Positions 8,966 through 18,403 of a stretch of 64,000 nt of DNA are shown one piece after another. Made by a program: the position numbers and the translations under genes. The DNA is taken from the NCBI GenBank assembly GCA_947500005.1, contig CANMQJ010000002.1, positions 269,871 to 333,870 of the forward strand, given 5' to 3'. The notes under the pieces are model-generated. The model did not search any database. It worked only from the letters and a program-made list of their open reading frames with translations, and was not told where the DNA came from. Each line of letters begins with the position of its first letter. Positions within the stretch are counted from its first letter, which is position 1. Source of the stretch: an uncultured Paracoccaceae bacterium. Its GTDB lineage: Bacteria > Pseudomonadota > Alphaproteobacteria > Rhodobacterales > Rhodobacteraceae.

Positions 8966-10066
8966 ATGTCCATCAACTCATTCGGTCACCTGTTCCGCGT
9001 CACCACCTGGGGCGAAAGCCACGGTCCCGCCCTTGGCGCCACGGTGGATGGCTGCCCTCCGGGCGTCGCGATCGACGAGGCGGCCATCCAGTACTGGCTC
9101 GACCGGCGCAAACCGGGACAGAACAAGTACACGACCCAGCGGCGCGAGGCGGACGCCGTGCGCATCCTTTCCGGCGTGTTCGAGGGACAGACCACCGGCA
9201 CACCGGTGCAGCTGATGATCGAGAACACCGACCAGCGGTCAAAGGATTACGGCGACATCAAGGACAAGTTCCGCCCCGGCCATGCGGACATCACCTATTT
9301 CCAGAAATACGGGATCCGCGACTATCGCGGCGGCGGTCGCTCCTCGGCCCGCGAAACGGCGGCGCGGGTTGCGGCGGGTGGCCTTGCACGCGAGGCGATC
9401 AAGGCGCTGGCGCCGAATGTCGAGATCACCGGCTACATGGTGCAGATGGGCCCGCACCGGATCGACCGAGACCGGTTCGACCGGGCGCAGATCGAGCAGA
9501 ACCCCTTCTGGGTGCCCGATGCGAAGGCAGCCGAGGATTGGGCGGCCTATCTCGACGATCTGCGCAAATCCGGCAACTCTGTCGGTGCGGTGATCGAGGT
9601 GGTGGCGCGCGGCGTTCCGGCAGGGCTCGGCGCGCCGGTCTATGGCAAGCTCGACACCGACCTGGCCGCAGCGATGATGTCGATCAACGCGGTCAAGGGC
9701 GTCGAGATAGGCGAAGGCATGGCTGCTGCCGAGCTGACCGGAGAAGCCAATGCTGACGAGATCTTCATGGGCCAGAACGGGCCACAATATAGTTCGAACC
9801 ACGCGGGCGGGATCCTTGGCGGCATCTCCACCGGGCAGGACATCGTGGTGCGCTTCGCTGTGAAACCCACCTCCTCCATCCTGACCACGCGGCGCACGAT
9901 CACTACGTCCGGCGAAGAGACCGAGATCGTCACCAAGGGCCGCCATGACCCCTGCGTGGGCATCCGGGCCGTGCCGGTGGGCGAGGCGATGATGGCCTGC
10001 GTGCTGCTCGACCACTTGCTGCTGCACCGGGGGCAGATCGGCGGGAACCGTGGCCACATCGGCTGA
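8966..10066 (+). CDS. aroC: Chorismate synthase
   Basis: AroC converts EPSP to chorismate with reduced FMN, the last step of the shikimate pathway. The 366-residue protein begins [23 protein letters not shown], with the first conserved His in GESHG. It contains the [19 protein letters not shown] block (about residues 125-143) and the [16 protein letters not shown] block. Length is standard. A G/A-rich stretch (AAAGGAGCG) precedes the ATG. Its last 17 bases overlap the start of the HD-domain gene, so it heads a three-gene overlapping set. Confidence 0.98.
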   Translation: MSINSFGHLFRVTTWGESHGPALGATVDGCPPGVAIDEAAIQYWLDRRKPGQNKYTTQRREADAVRILSGVFEGQTTGTPVQLMIENTDQRSKDYGDIKDKFRPGHADITYFQKYGIRDYRGGGRSSARETAARVAAGGLAREAIKALAPNVEITGYMVQMGPHRIDRDRFDRAQIEQNPFWVPDAKAAEDWAAYLDDLRKSGNSVGAVIEVVARGVPAGLGAPVYGKLDTDLAAAMMSINAVKGVEIGEGMAAAELTGEANADEIFMGQNGPQYSSNHAGGILGGISTGQDIVVRFAVKPTSSILTTRRTITTSGEETEIVTKGRHDPCVGIRAVPVGEAMMACVLLDHLLLHRGQIGGNRGHIG

Positions 10067-10706
10067 ACTTCGCGATGCGCTGCGCGCCGAGGTCAGGGCG
10101 CGAATGGCGCAGGATCCGGCCCATGACATCGCGCATCTCGACCGGGTCTGGAGCAATGCGCGGACGATTTCGGAAGATGCAGGAAATCGCGTCCTGCTGG
10201 CGGCCAGCTACCTGCACGACCTCGTGAACCTGCCCAAGGGCGATTCCATGCGTCACCTGGCCTCGCGCCGCTCGGCAGAGGCCGCCGGACCCATCCTGTC
10301 CGGCTTGGGCTTTCAGGCGGCAGAGATCGACGCGACCTGCCATGCCATCGAGGCGCACAGCTTCTCGGCAGGCATCACTCCCGATACAGACGAAGCGCGA
10401 ATCCTTCGGGATGCCGACCGGCTGGACGCGCTCGGCGCCATCGGCATCGCGCGCTGTTTCAGTGTCTCGGGCTCCCTCGGACGCCCCCTTTACGAACCTG
10501 ATGACCCTTTCGCAGCAGGCCGTGACCCGGACGACCGGACGTGGACGCTCGATCATTTCCGGGTCAAGCTGCTACGCCTGCCCCAGGACATGCTGACGGA
10601 ACGCGGCAGGGAAATGGCACGCGAAAGGGCGACGCGCATGATCGCCTATCTGGACGCGCTGGCCGGCGAAATCGGCACCCAACTCCCCGCGGATTGGCGT
10701 GAATGA
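10050..10706 (+). CDS. HD-domain phosphohydrolase
   Basis: A 218-residue protein of the HD superfamily. Metal ligands can be followed as H25-D26 and H29 in [10 protein letters not shown], the HD pair H56-D57 in [13 protein letters not shown], and D121/D123 in [13 protein letters not shown]. The layout is that of YedJ-like hydrolases that act on nucleotides or other phosphoesters; the substrate is unknown. The start lies inside the end of aroC (17-base overlap) and the stop overlaps the AEC transporter by 4 bases, so expression is likely coupled. Confidence 0.85.
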   Translation: MATSAELRDALRAEVRARMAQDPAHDIAHLDRVWSNARTISEDAGNRVLLAASYLHDLVNLPKGDSMRHLASRRSAEAAGPILSGLGFQAAEIDATCHAIEAHSFSAGITPDTDEARILRDADRLDALGAIGIARCFSVSGSLGRPLYEPDDPFAAGRDPDDRTWTLDHFRVKLLRLPQDMLTERGREMARERATRMIAYLDALAGEIGTQLPADWRE

Positions 10707-11644
10707 CCCAGATCCTGTCGATCACCTTTCCCATCTACGCCGCCATCACCATTGGCTACGCTCTCGTCCGGGCGGGCTGGTTCGGCGTTCAGGATATGCG
10801 GGTTTTGGGCAACTACGTCCTGAACGTCGCCCTGCCCGCCCTTCTCTTCAGCGCCGTGGCGCGCCGCGACGTGGCAGAGGTATTCGACGGCCCCTATATG
10901 CTCGCCTTCGCGGCCGCGGGGCTGGCGACAGTTGCTCTCACCTACCTGTGGTTCACGGCGCGGGGGGCCGACGCCTCGTTGCGGGCCGTGGCGGTGATGG
11001 GGGCATCCTGTGCCAATTCGGGCTTCATCGGCTACCCGGTCATGTTGCTGACCTTTCCCGACCTCGCGGGAGTGATCCTTGCGCTGAACATGCTGGTCGA
11101 AAACATATTGATCATACCGCTTTGCCTGATCCTGATGGAACTCAGCCGGGGCGGCGCACATCGGCCGCTGGGTCGCAAGATCGTGATGATCCTCTGGGGC
11201 GTATTGAAACGGCCCATGGTGATCGGGCTGCTTCTGGGCTTGCTCGTATCGCTGGCGCGTATCCCTGTACCCGGTCCGGTGACACGCCTGATCGACATGC
11301 TCGCGGCTGCCGCGGCGGGGTTGTCGCTGCTGGTGATCGGTGGCTCGCTGGTTGGCTTGCCCTTGCGCGGCAACCAGATGCGCGCGCTGCAGGTGGCGGC
11401 GGGCAAACTCCTCCTCCACCCGGCGATGGCGGCGCTTGCGGTCCTTGGCGTCAGCGCCCTTGGGCTCGCCCTGTCCGATGAAATGCGCGTGGCACTGATC
11501 CTCTCGGCGGCCATGCCCATGTTCGGGATCTACGCCGTCCTCGCCCAGGAACAGGGGCAAGAGGGGATGGCCTCCATCGCGATGCTGCTGGCAACCGCGC
11601 TCAGCTTCGTGACGCTATCGGTTCTGCTGGCGGTGCTGACCTAG
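10703..11644 (+). CDS. AEC-family (auxin efflux carrier-like) permease
   Basis: A 313-residue inner-membrane protein with ten predicted helices in two halves of five, as in the auxin efflux carrier/bile-acid-sodium symporter fold. The start [23 protein letters not shown] and the NYVLNVALPALLFSAVA segment are typical. Bacterial members export or import small organic acids such as malate or malonate. MatB and a CoA transferase lie next door on the other strand, which makes a dicarboxylate a reasonable but unproven guess. It ends with a 4-base tail-to-tail overlap with the CoA-transferase gene. Confidence 0.88.
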   Translation: MTQILSITFPIYAAITIGYALVRAGWFGVQDMRVLGNYVLNVALPALLFSAVARRDVAEVFDGPYMLAFAAAGLATVALTYLWFTARGADASLRAVAVMGASCANSGFIGYPVMLLTFPDLAGVILALNMLVENILIIPLCLILMELSRGGAHRPLGRKIVMILWGVLKRPMVIGLLLGLLVSLARIPVPGPVTRLIDMLAAAAAGLSLLVIGGSLVGLPLRGNQMRALQVAAGKLLLHPAMAALAVLGVSALGLALSDEMRVALILSAAMPMFGIYAVLAQEQGQEGMASIAMLLATALSFVTLSVLLAVLT

Positions 11645-12966
11645 CGCCAGACGGGGTCGCCCGAGCCAAGATCGACCGCACCGCTCTGCCAGTGCATCGG
11701 GGCACCCTCGACCCGGATCGCGGGCTTCAGCCTCCGGGCCGGTCCCCAGGGTGTCGCTTCGCGCCAGTCGTCCAGATCACCAGCATCGCTGAATGTAATC
11801 TCAGGCCCCTCCGAGCGCTCCATTCCCGCCAGCAATTCGGCGGTCCGCGCCAACGAGAGACGTGCCGTGGACAGGACATCGCCCCGTATCGCGCGCGTCA
11901 GCGCCGAGATCGCGGCGGCGGCCATGAAATACCCGGTGGCGTGGTCCAGCGCCTGAACCGGCAGCGGGTGGGGTTTGTCTTCCCCTGCCCAGCGCATCCC
12001 GGCCTCGGCGATCCCGCTGCTCATCTGGACCAGCGAGTCGAATCCACGACGCGCGGCCCAAGGTCCGGACCACCCGTAAGCGTCCAGCGAGACCTCTATC
12101 AGCGCCGGGGCGAGCCTCGCCCGCCTCTCCGGCGAGACAAGCGCATCGAGCGCCCCGGGCCGGTAGCCGTGAACCAGAACATCCGTCTTCGCCAGCAAGG
12201 CCTCGAACCGGCTGCGCCCTTCATCGGATTTCAGATCCAGCCGGGCACAGCTTTTGCCAAGCGTCACCTCGGGCACCACTCCCGGCTCGTCCCAACCGGG
12301 TGGATCAAGCCGCAGCACCTGCGCGCCAAAGCCTGCAAGGGTCCGCGTGGCGACCGGCCCGGCCAGCACCCGCGTCAGATCGAGAACGCGAAGGCTCTGC
12401 AACGGCCTGCCCGCAGATCCCGTCCAGTCGCGCACGTGCCCCAGCCGGTGCGCCCAATGGACCAGCGGTTCAGAGGCGACCGCCGCGCCCTGGGAATGCG
12501 CCAGCCAGTCGGTCCTGCCGCGCATCGCAGCCGCCGCTCCCCCCGCTTCGACAACAGCGTGCTCCAGATCCTCGGCAGGCCACCGCGCGACCTCGGCGGC
12601 CACCGCCTCGCGCCGCGCACCGCATCCAAGGACCGATAAAGCGGCTGCCCGGTGATGGGGCGCATTGGTGTGCAACCTGATCCAGCCGTCGCTGGCTTGA
12701 TAATCCCCGGCGACCGGATCCCACGCGTCCGGCCTTTCCCAGCCTTCGGGATGGACCGACCAGTAGAACCAGAGCGACGCGAGCCGTCGATCGACCGAAA
12801 CCTCCGGGCGCCGTCCCCCTCGGGCCTCCATCAGACCCGCCAGCGCGCTGCCCACGGCACCCATCGAAACCGCGGCCAGATCGGTCACGGCAAAAGCCGA
12901 CCTCCACGCCCCCTCTCCGGAGATGTCAAAGGGTGCGACGTCGAAGGCGGCAAGCACCTCATCCAT
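11641..12966 (-). CDS. CaiB/BaiF (class III) CoA-transferase family protein
   Basis: A 441-residue family III CoA transferase. The catalytic half has LQSLRVLDLTRVLAGPVATR, the GYRPGALDAL segment, GWSGPWAARRGFDSLVQMSSG, and a probable catalytic Asp in ALDHATGYFMAAAAI. About 190 residues before the LRVLDLTRVLAGP block resemble the small domain, so the usual domain order appears circularly shifted, as in two-domain family members. The start at 12966 (ATGGATGA) overlaps the matB stop by 8 bases. The pair is probably translated together, suggesting the acyl-CoA made by MatB is the CoA donor. The acceptor is unknown. Confidence 0.82.
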   Translation of the reverse strand: MDEVLAAFDVAPFDISGEGAWRSAFAVTDLAAVSMGAVGSALAGLMEARGGRRPEVSVDRRLASLWFYWSVHPEGWERPDAWDPVAGDYQASDGWIRLHTNAPHHRAAALSVLGCGARREAVAAEVARWPAEDLEHAVVEAGGAAAAMRGRTDWLAHSQGAAVASEPLVHWAHRLGHVRDWTGSAGRPLQSLRVLDLTRVLAGPVATRTLAGFGAQVLRLDPPGWDEPGVVPEVTLGKSCARLDLKSDEGRSRFEALLAKTDVLVHGYRPGALDALVSPERRARLAPALIEVSLDAYGWSGPWAARRGFDSLVQMSSGIAEAGMRWAGEDKPHPLPVQALDHATGYFMAAAAISALTRAIRGDVLSTARLSLARTAELLAGMERSEGPEITFSDAGDLDDWREATPWGPARRLKPAIRVEGAPMHWQSGAVDLGSGDPVWR

Positions 12967-14467
12967 CGGTGAAAATCGTCGCATGTTCCTCGCGCAGTGC
13001 CTTTTTCTGGACCTTGCCCATCGTGTTGCGCGGCAGGGCATCGGCCACCACGATCCGCTTGGGCTGCTTGAACTTCGCCAACTGCCCCGAAAGCGCCTGC
13101 ATGATCGCCTCGGGCGAGGTCCCCTCGCCTTCCGGCACCACCACCGCCACGACGCCCTCTCCGAAATCGGGATGCGGCACGCCGATCACCGCGCTTTCCA
13201 GCACCCCCGGCAGATCGTCGATCAGGCTCTCGATCTCCTTGGGATAGACGTTGAACCCGCCGGTGATGATCAGATCCTTCTCGCGTCCCACGATGGTCAC
13301 ATAGCCATCGGCATCGATCTTCGCCAAGTCACCGGTGATGAACCATCCGTCGGGGCGCAATTCCTCGGCCGTCTTTTCGGGCATCTGCCAATAGCCCTGG
13401 AACACGTTGGGGCCGCGCACCTCGAGCACGCCGATCTCGCCGGGTGCAACCTCCTTGCCCTCCAGCATGACGCGCGCCTCGACGCCCGGCAGCGGAAAGC
13501 CCACCGTCCCGGCGCGCCGCTCGCCGTCATAGGGGTTCGAGGTGCTCATGTTGGTCTCGGTCATGCCATAGCGTTCTAGGATGCGGTGCCCGGTGCGCGC
13601 CTCCCATTGCTCATGCGTATCCACCAGCAGCGGCGCGGAGCCGGAGATGAAGAGCCGCATGTTGGCCGCCCTCTCCCTTGTCAGCCGGGGATCGGCTAGA
13701 AGCCGGGTGTAGAAGGTCGGCACGCCCATCAGCGCGGTCGCTCCGGGCATCGCATCGAGGATGGCATCGGCGTCGAAGCCCGGCAGGAACACCACCTGCG
13801 CGCCGGAAAGCAATGCCACGTTCGTCGCCACGAAAAGCCCGTGGGTGTGAAAGATCGGCAGCGCATGGATCAGCACGTCATCCGCAGTGAACCGCCAGTA
13901 GTCGCGCAGCGTCGCCGAGTTCGAGGCTAGGTTGGCATGGCTCAGCATCGCGCCCTTAGACCGCCCCGTCGTGCCCGAAGTGTAGAGGATGGCCGCCAGA
14001 TCGGCGCCCGCCCGCGCAACCGGTGCGACGGGTTCTTGCCGGTCCGCAAGGTCGCGCAGCGTTCCATGTCCCTCGGCGTCCAGTGTCAGCACCCGGGCCT
14101 CGCCGGAAACCGCCCGCGTTTCCTCCAGCCGGCCGGGGTCACAAACCACGACACGCGGCGTGGCATCACCGATGAAATAAGCCACCTCCGGCCCGGTATA
14201 GGCCGTGTTGAGCGGCAGGAAGATGCCGCCCGCCGTCACCGTGCCAAGATAAAGCTGGATCGCCTCGATCGTCTTGGCAACCTGCACCGCCACCCGGTCG
14301 CCCGGGGCAACACCGCATTCCGCCAAGGCCGCCGCCATACGCCCGGCGCCCTCGAACAACGCTCCGAAACTGACCGTCTCTCCGCCGGGAAGACGGGCAA
14401 AGACCTCGCCCTCGCGTCCCAATGATGCGGCGCGCAGTTCTCGGATCAGGTGGTTGTCTTCGGTCAT
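12959..14467 (-). CDS. matB: Malonyl-CoA synthetase
   Basis: A 502-residue AMP-forming ligase converting malonate, CoA and ATP to malonyl-CoA. The P-loop YTSGTTGRSKGAMLSH, the adenylate motif YGMTETNMSTSNPYDGERR (the MatB-specific form), GWFITGDLAKID and the hinge GREKDLIITGGFNVYP are present. The catalytic C-terminal Lys is in NTMGKVQKKAL. The start at 14467 has AAGGAG 7 bases upstream; an in-frame extension further upstream is not conserved. It forms an 8-base overlap with the downstream CoA-transferase gene. Confidence 0.93.
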   Translation of the reverse strand: MTEDNHLIRELRAASLGREGEVFARLPGGETVSFGALFEGAGRMAAALAECGVAPGDRVAVQVAKTIEAIQLYLGTVTAGGIFLPLNTAYTGPEVAYFIGDATPRVVVCDPGRLEETRAVSGEARVLTLDAEGHGTLRDLADRQEPVAPVARAGADLAAILYTSGTTGRSKGAMLSHANLASNSATLRDYWRFTADDVLIHALPIFHTHGLFVATNVALLSGAQVVFLPGFDADAILDAMPGATALMGVPTFYTRLLADPRLTRERAANMRLFISGSAPLLVDTHEQWEARTGHRILERYGMTETNMSTSNPYDGERRAGTVGFPLPGVEARVMLEGKEVAPGEIGVLEVRGPNVFQGYWQMPEKTAEELRPDGWFITGDLAKIDADGYVTIVGREKDLIITGGFNVYPKEIESLIDDLPGVLESAVIGVPHPDFGEGVVAVVVPEGEGTSPEAIMQALSGQLAKFKQPKRIVVADALPRNTMGKVQKKALREEHATIFTDG

Positions 14468-14563
14468 GGCGGGCTCCTTCTCGCTGCGCCGGCACAGTGA
14501 CGACAGGCCCGACCGGAAATCAAGCGATTGATCTTTCCCGCGCAAAGCCGCAGGGTCGCGCTC

Positions 14564-15496
14564 ATGGCTACATCGTTAACATCGCATCAACCCATGCTGG
14601 CCATTGGCCTGAAGCTGGGGGCGTTGTTCCTGTTCACCACGATGTCGGCCCTGGTCAAGGCGCTGTCCGAGGATATCCCGGCGGGCGAGATGGTGTTCTT
14701 CCGCTCGCTCTTTGCCATTCCGCCCATCCTCGTCTGGCTCGCATTCACCGGCAAGCTTGAACAGGCGTTCCACGTCAATCGACCAATGGGCCATTTCTGG
14801 CGCGGCGTTCTGGGCACAACCGCCATGGCGCTGACCTTTACCGGACTGGGCCTGCTGCCCCTGCCCGAGGTGACGGCGATCGGGTATGCCACGCCGATCT
14901 TCACCCTCGTTCTTGCGGCGCTGATGCTGGGCGAAACGATCCGGCTAATCCGCATCGGTGCCGTGGCACTTGGGCTCTTGGGCGTACTCATCATGCTCTG
15001 GCCGCGTCTGGGCGCGGATTTCAGCGATGCCGCCACGCTGGGCGCCATCTGCATCCTCGGCGCCACCGTGGCGCGCAGCTTCGTCCAGATCCATATCCGG
15101 CAGCTTGTCGCCGTCGATCACGCGGCGGCCATCGTGTTCTATTTTTCGCTCACCGCCACGATTCTTTCGGCGTTGACGGCTTTCTGGGGCTGGGTCATGC
15201 CGACGCCGGGACAGGCGGCGGTGCTTGTCCTCATGGGCCTCATCGGCGGGGTGGCGCAGATCCTCGTCACGTCATCCTACCGTTTCGGGCAGGCCTCGAT
15301 GCTGGCACCCTACGACTATACCACCATGCTGTTTGCCATCGTGATCGGCTATGTCTGGTTCGACGAACTTCCCACCTTCGTCATGCTTGCGGGGGCTGCG
15401 CTGGTGATCGCGGGGAACGTCGTCGTGATCTGGCGCGAACACCAGTTGGGGCTGGAACGGGGCAAGGCGCGGGCCGTCACCGACCCCAAAGGCTGA
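14564..15496 (+). CDS. EamA-family drug/metabolite exporter
   Basis: A 310-residue protein with ten hydrophobic helices and two EamA repeats. The first ends in PLPEVTAIGYATPIFTLVLA and the second in YDYTTMLFAIVIGYVWFDELP. LKLGALFLFTTMSALVKAL and FFRSLFAIPP are typical of the DMT superfamily. Such proteins export amino acids or other metabolites; the substrate is unknown. The ATG at 14564 is chosen because similarity to relatives begins there; only a weak Shine-Dalgarno (AGGGT) is visible. It is transcribed away from matB. Confidence 0.88.
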   Translation: MATSLTSHQPMLAIGLKLGALFLFTTMSALVKALSEDIPAGEMVFFRSLFAIPPILVWLAFTGKLEQAFHVNRPMGHFWRGVLGTTAMALTFTGLGLLPLPEVTAIGYATPIFTLVLAALMLGETIRLIRIGAVALGLLGVLIMLWPRLGADFSDAATLGAICILGATVARSFVQIHIRQLVAVDHAAAIVFYFSLTATILSALTAFWGWVMPTPGQAAVLVLMGLIGGVAQILVTSSYRFGQASMLAPYDYTTMLFAIVIGYVWFDELPTFVMLAGAALVIAGNVVVIWREHQLGLERGKARAVTDPKG

Positions 15497-15550
15497 GCTT
15501 GCCCTTTCCCGCACCATCCCTAGGGTGGGCACGGAAAACCGGAGGGCCAG

Positions 15551-16150
15551 ATGAGCGACGCAGACGAACACAAGGAAAAGATGAAAGCGGTGCAGGCCAA
15601 GCACCGCGACAGGGTCTCGCAACTGCGCGACCCGGACAAGGGGCTGATCCTCGTCCACACCGGTAATGGCAAGGGCAAGTCCTCTTCGGCCTTCGGCGTG
15701 ATCGTGCGGGCGCTCGGTTGGGGGCAAACCGTCGCCGTGGTCCAGTTCATCAAGGGCACCTGGAAAACCGGCGAACGGCAGTTCTTCGAGGATCTGGGCG
15801 GCGTGGCGTGGCACACGATGGGCGAGGGCTTCACCTGGGACACGCAGGATCGCGCGCGCGACATCGCCGCCGCCAACGCGGCCTATGACAAGGCCTGCGA
15901 ACTGATGGCAAGCGGCGACTACGATCTGGTCGTGCTGGACGAGATCAACATCGCCTTGCGCTACGAGTACCTGACCGTCGAGAGGGTGATCGAGGGGCTG
16001 GAGGCCCGCGCCGACAGGACCGGCGTGATCCTGACCGGCCGCGACGCGCCCGACGCGCTATGTGCCTTTGCGGACCTCGTAACCGAAATGACCGAGGTCA
16101 AGCACCCGTTCCAGGCTGGCATCAAGGCACAGCGAGGCGTAGATTTCTGA
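15551..16150 (+). CDS. cobO: Cob(I)yrinic acid a,c-diamide adenosyltransferase
   Basis: A 199-residue CobO/CobA/BtuR-type adenosyltransferase that transfers the 5'-deoxyadenosyl group of ATP to cob(I)alamin precursors. The P-loop HTGNGKGKSSSAFG (residues 36-49), GWGQTVAVVQFIKG, the VVLDEINIALRY Walker B-like block and LTGRDAP are all present. It starts with GGAGGGCCAG just upstream. No other corrin genes and no convincing cobalamin riboswitch are seen near it, so it may work in salvage or belong to a pathway encoded elsewhere. Confidence 0.95.
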   Translation: MSDADEHKEKMKAVQAKHRDRVSQLRDPDKGLILVHTGNGKGKSSSAFGVIVRALGWGQTVAVVQFIKGTWKTGERQFFEDLGGVAWHTMGEGFTWDTQDRARDIAAANAAYDKACELMASGDYDLVVLDEINIALRYEYLTVERVIEGLEARADRTGVILTGRDAPDALCAFADLVTEMTEVKHPFQAGIKAQRGVDF

Positions 16151-16166
16151 CAGGGAGGCAACCGAA

Positions 16167-16628
16167 ATGGATCTGCTGACGCTCGGGAATTCGGTCTTCG
16201 CAACCTACGTGGTCGCCGTGGCCCTCACGGTGCTCAAGGTGATGGGCCAGGGCTGGATGACCGTCTATCGCATGATGCGCAGCGATAGGGGGCTGGTCAG
16301 CCCCGAGGATCTTCAGCCGGGGCCGCTCAACAATTCGCCAAGGGCCGAGCAACTGGAACTCGACGATTACGTCGACCGGTCGCGCCGGATGCACCGAAAC
16401 GACCTGGAGAACATCCCGGCCTTCTGGGCCGCGGGCTTCATCCTGGTCTTCGCCGAACCTTCGCTGCTGCTGGCACAGGTGCTGATGTACGGATTCGTTC
16501 TGGTGCGGGCGCTTCACGCGCTGGCCTATGCGACGAAGCAATCGCACGAGCTGCGCGCGACCTTCTACACGATCGGATCGTTGATCGTCGTCGCGATGGC
16601 GGTGATCGCCCTCAGCGCCGCGATCTGA
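16167..16628 (+). CDS. MAPEG-family membrane protein
   Basis: A 153-residue protein with four hydrophobic helices (VFATYVVAVALTVLKVMG, the IPAFWAAGFILVFAEP region, LLLAQVLMYGFVLVRALHAL and the C-terminal IGSLIVVAMAVIALSA). DRSRRMHRNDLENIPAFW is the conserved cytosolic block of membrane-associated proteins in eicosanoid and glutathione metabolism. Bacterial members may act as microsomal-type glutathione transferases; activity here is inferred. It starts 16 bases after cobO with AGGGAGG upstream. Confidence 0.88.
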   Translation: MDLLTLGNSVFATYVVAVALTVLKVMGQGWMTVYRMMRSDRGLVSPEDLQPGPLNNSPRAEQLELDDYVDRSRRMHRNDLENIPAFWAAGFILVFAEPSLLLAQVLMYGFVLVRALHALAYATKQSHELRATFYTIGSLIVVAMAVIALSAAI

Positions 16629-16629
16629 A

Positions 16630-16655
16630 GGCAGGCCCCGCAACCGGGACCTGCC
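16630..16655. terminator. Hairpin between convergent MAPEG and phoD genes
   Basis: GGCAGGCCCC pairs with GGGACCTGCC (one non-canonical pair) around GCAACC. It lies in the 36-base gap where the two genes converge. There is no clear U-tract, so it may act only as a weak or Rho-assisted terminator. Confidence 0.4.
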
Positions 16656-16664
16656 CTGCTCAGG

Positions 16665-18224
16665 TCAGACCACCGGGGCCAGCGTCGTCTTCCACAGCTC
16701 GGTATCGGCGCGGTCCATCAGGCGGACGGTCATCTGCTGCGTCGCCCCGTCGATATCCACGAGCCCGAAGAATTGCAGCCCTTCGCTGGGCGGCAGGTTC
16801 ACGCCCTGCCCCTCTTCGGGGGCCTTCACGAACTGGACCTCGGGGCCAAAGGTCATGTCCAGCGCGTTCGGTCCAAAGGTCCCGGCATGAAGTGGGCCCG
16901 AGACGAATTCCCAGAACGGATCGAAATCCTGGAACTGTGCGCGGTCGGGGCTGTAGTGATGCGCGGCAGTGTAATGCACATCCGCCGTGAACCAGACCGT
17001 GTTCCTGATACCCGCCGACTTGATGAAACGCAGCAGGTCCGCGATTTCCAGCTCGCGCCCCTTTGCCGGGCCATTGTCGCCATTGGCGACCGCTTCGGCC
17101 CCGGCTTGTTCCTTCCAGTTGTCCCAGACGATGACGCCAATGGGCATGTCGGAGGCTATCACCTTCCACGTGGCCTGCGACTGCGCCAGCTCGCGCTTGA
17201 GCCATGCCATTTGCTCTGCACCCAGAACACGGCTTTCGGGCGTCATTTCCTCTTCCATCGCTGGGCCGTTCGGGCCGCGGTAAGAGCGCAGGTCGAGGAA
17301 GAACACGTCGAGCATCGGTCCGTAGGAGATCTTGCGATAGACCCGGCCCGGCTCGGCGGGCGTGATCCGCAGCGGCGTCATCTCGTGAAAGGCGCGACCT
17401 GCGCGGGCCTGCAGCACATGCACCGATTTCTCGGAATAGCGGTCATCCGACATCAGGTCCTTGGAGTCGGACCAGTTGTTGACGACCTCGTGGTCGTCCC
17501 ACTGGAAGAAGGTCGGTACCGAGGCGTTCATGGCGCGCACATGCTCGTCCATCAGGTTGTATTTCCACTGGCCACGGAACTCGTCCAGCGTCTCGGCAAC
17601 CTTGCGCTTTTCGGGGATCAGCACGGCATTCTTCCAGATCACCTGCCCGTCCTTCTCGACCTCGTCCTTCATCGGACCGTCGGCATAGATCGTGTCGCCG
17701 GAATGGATGAAGAAATCGGGCTGATGCTGCGCCATCGTGGCGTAGGTGCGCATGCCGTCCTCGTCGATGCCCCAGCCCTGCCCGGCGGTATCGCCGGACC
17801 ATGCGAACCGGACAGACCGGCGCGAGGTCGGCGCGGTGCGGAAGCGGCCCACGACGGGTTCGCTCACGGCATTCACATCGCTCAGGTCGGCGGCGGTGAA
17901 GCGATAGAAGATGTCCTGGTCCGAGGGCAGCCCCTCGATCAGGCGCTTCACGGCGTAATCGCTTTCGCGCAGCGCGTTCAGCGGCGCCAGACGGCGGGCA
18001 TCGGCAAAGCTTTCGGTGGTCGAGATCTCGACCATGACACGCGCGGGGCGGTCGGTCCGGGTCCAGATCATGCCCGAGGCGGTGTCGACATCACCCGACT
18101 GCACGCCGTGGGTGAAGACGGGACGCTGCGCCGCGCGGCTGATCGCGGGCATGGCGAGCGTGGCTGCAAAGGCTGTCCCGCCGGCCAGGAAGGCACGGCG
18201 GGAGGGACGAAGAAGTTTGGTCAT
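16665..18224 (-). CDS. phoD: Tat-exported PhoD-type alkaline phosphatase/phosphodiesterase
   Basis: A 519-residue periplasmic or secreted phosphodiesterase. The N-terminus has a Tat signal (SRRAFLAGG, RR at 9-10, then a hydrophobic stretch ending AISRAA). The mature part starts with the PhoD N-domain FTHGVQSGDVDTASGMIWTR. The metallophosphatase core shows FAWSGDTAGQGWG, FFIHSGDTIYAD, FFQWDDHEVVNNWSD and WFTADVHYTAAHHYSP, which supply metal ligands. It would release phosphate from phosphodiesters in low-phosphate water. The start at 18224 places the RR motif correctly. A 2.6 kb IS1595-family element sits about 100 bases upstream. Confidence 0.92.
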   Translation of the reverse strand: MTKLLRPSRRAFLAGGTAFAATLAMPAISRAAQRPVFTHGVQSGDVDTASGMIWTRTDRPARVMVEISTTESFADARRLAPLNALRESDYAVKRLIEGLPSDQDIFYRFTAADLSDVNAVSEPVVGRFRTAPTSRRSVRFAWSGDTAGQGWGIDEDGMRTYATMAQHQPDFFIHSGDTIYADGPMKDEVEKDGQVIWKNAVLIPEKRKVAETLDEFRGQWKYNLMDEHVRAMNASVPTFFQWDDHEVVNNWSDSKDLMSDDRYSEKSVHVLQARAGRAFHEMTPLRITPAEPGRVYRKISYGPMLDVFFLDLRSYRGPNGPAMEEEMTPESRVLGAEQMAWLKRELAQSQATWKVIASDMPIGVIVWDNWKEQAGAEAVANGDNGPAKGRELEIADLLRFIKSAGIRNTVWFTADVHYTAAHHYSPDRAQFQDFDPFWEFVSGPLHAGTFGPNALDMTFGPEVQFVKAPEEGQGVNLPPSEGLQFFGLVDIDGATQQMTVRLMDRADTELWKTTLAPVV

Positions 18225-18325
18225 GGCGGATCTCGCGTTTCCGTTAAGGGACTCAACGGGGAGGTGCCTAGAGTCGAAAGGTAACACTCAAAGCGAGATT
18301 TGATGACATCTCCGTCAAAAAGATA

Positions 18326-18355
18326 GGGGGTGTCCGCAAACCGTATTGGTTCGCT
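18326..18355 (+). repeat. Left terminal inverted repeat of the IS1595-family element
   Basis: Begins GGGGGTGTCCGCAAA and continues CCGTATTGGTTCGCT. It matches the complement of the right end at 27 of 30 positions. Confidence 0.9.
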
Positions 18356-18403
18356 TCGTCTTAATCTGAAAGCGCCTATATTCCTCCGCTTTTGCTGCGG
18401 AGG

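Noticed and set aside
15497..15550. Cobalamin riboswitch before cobO
   Set aside because: The gap is only 54 bases, too short for a cobalamin riboswitch, and no B12-box-like sequence is present.
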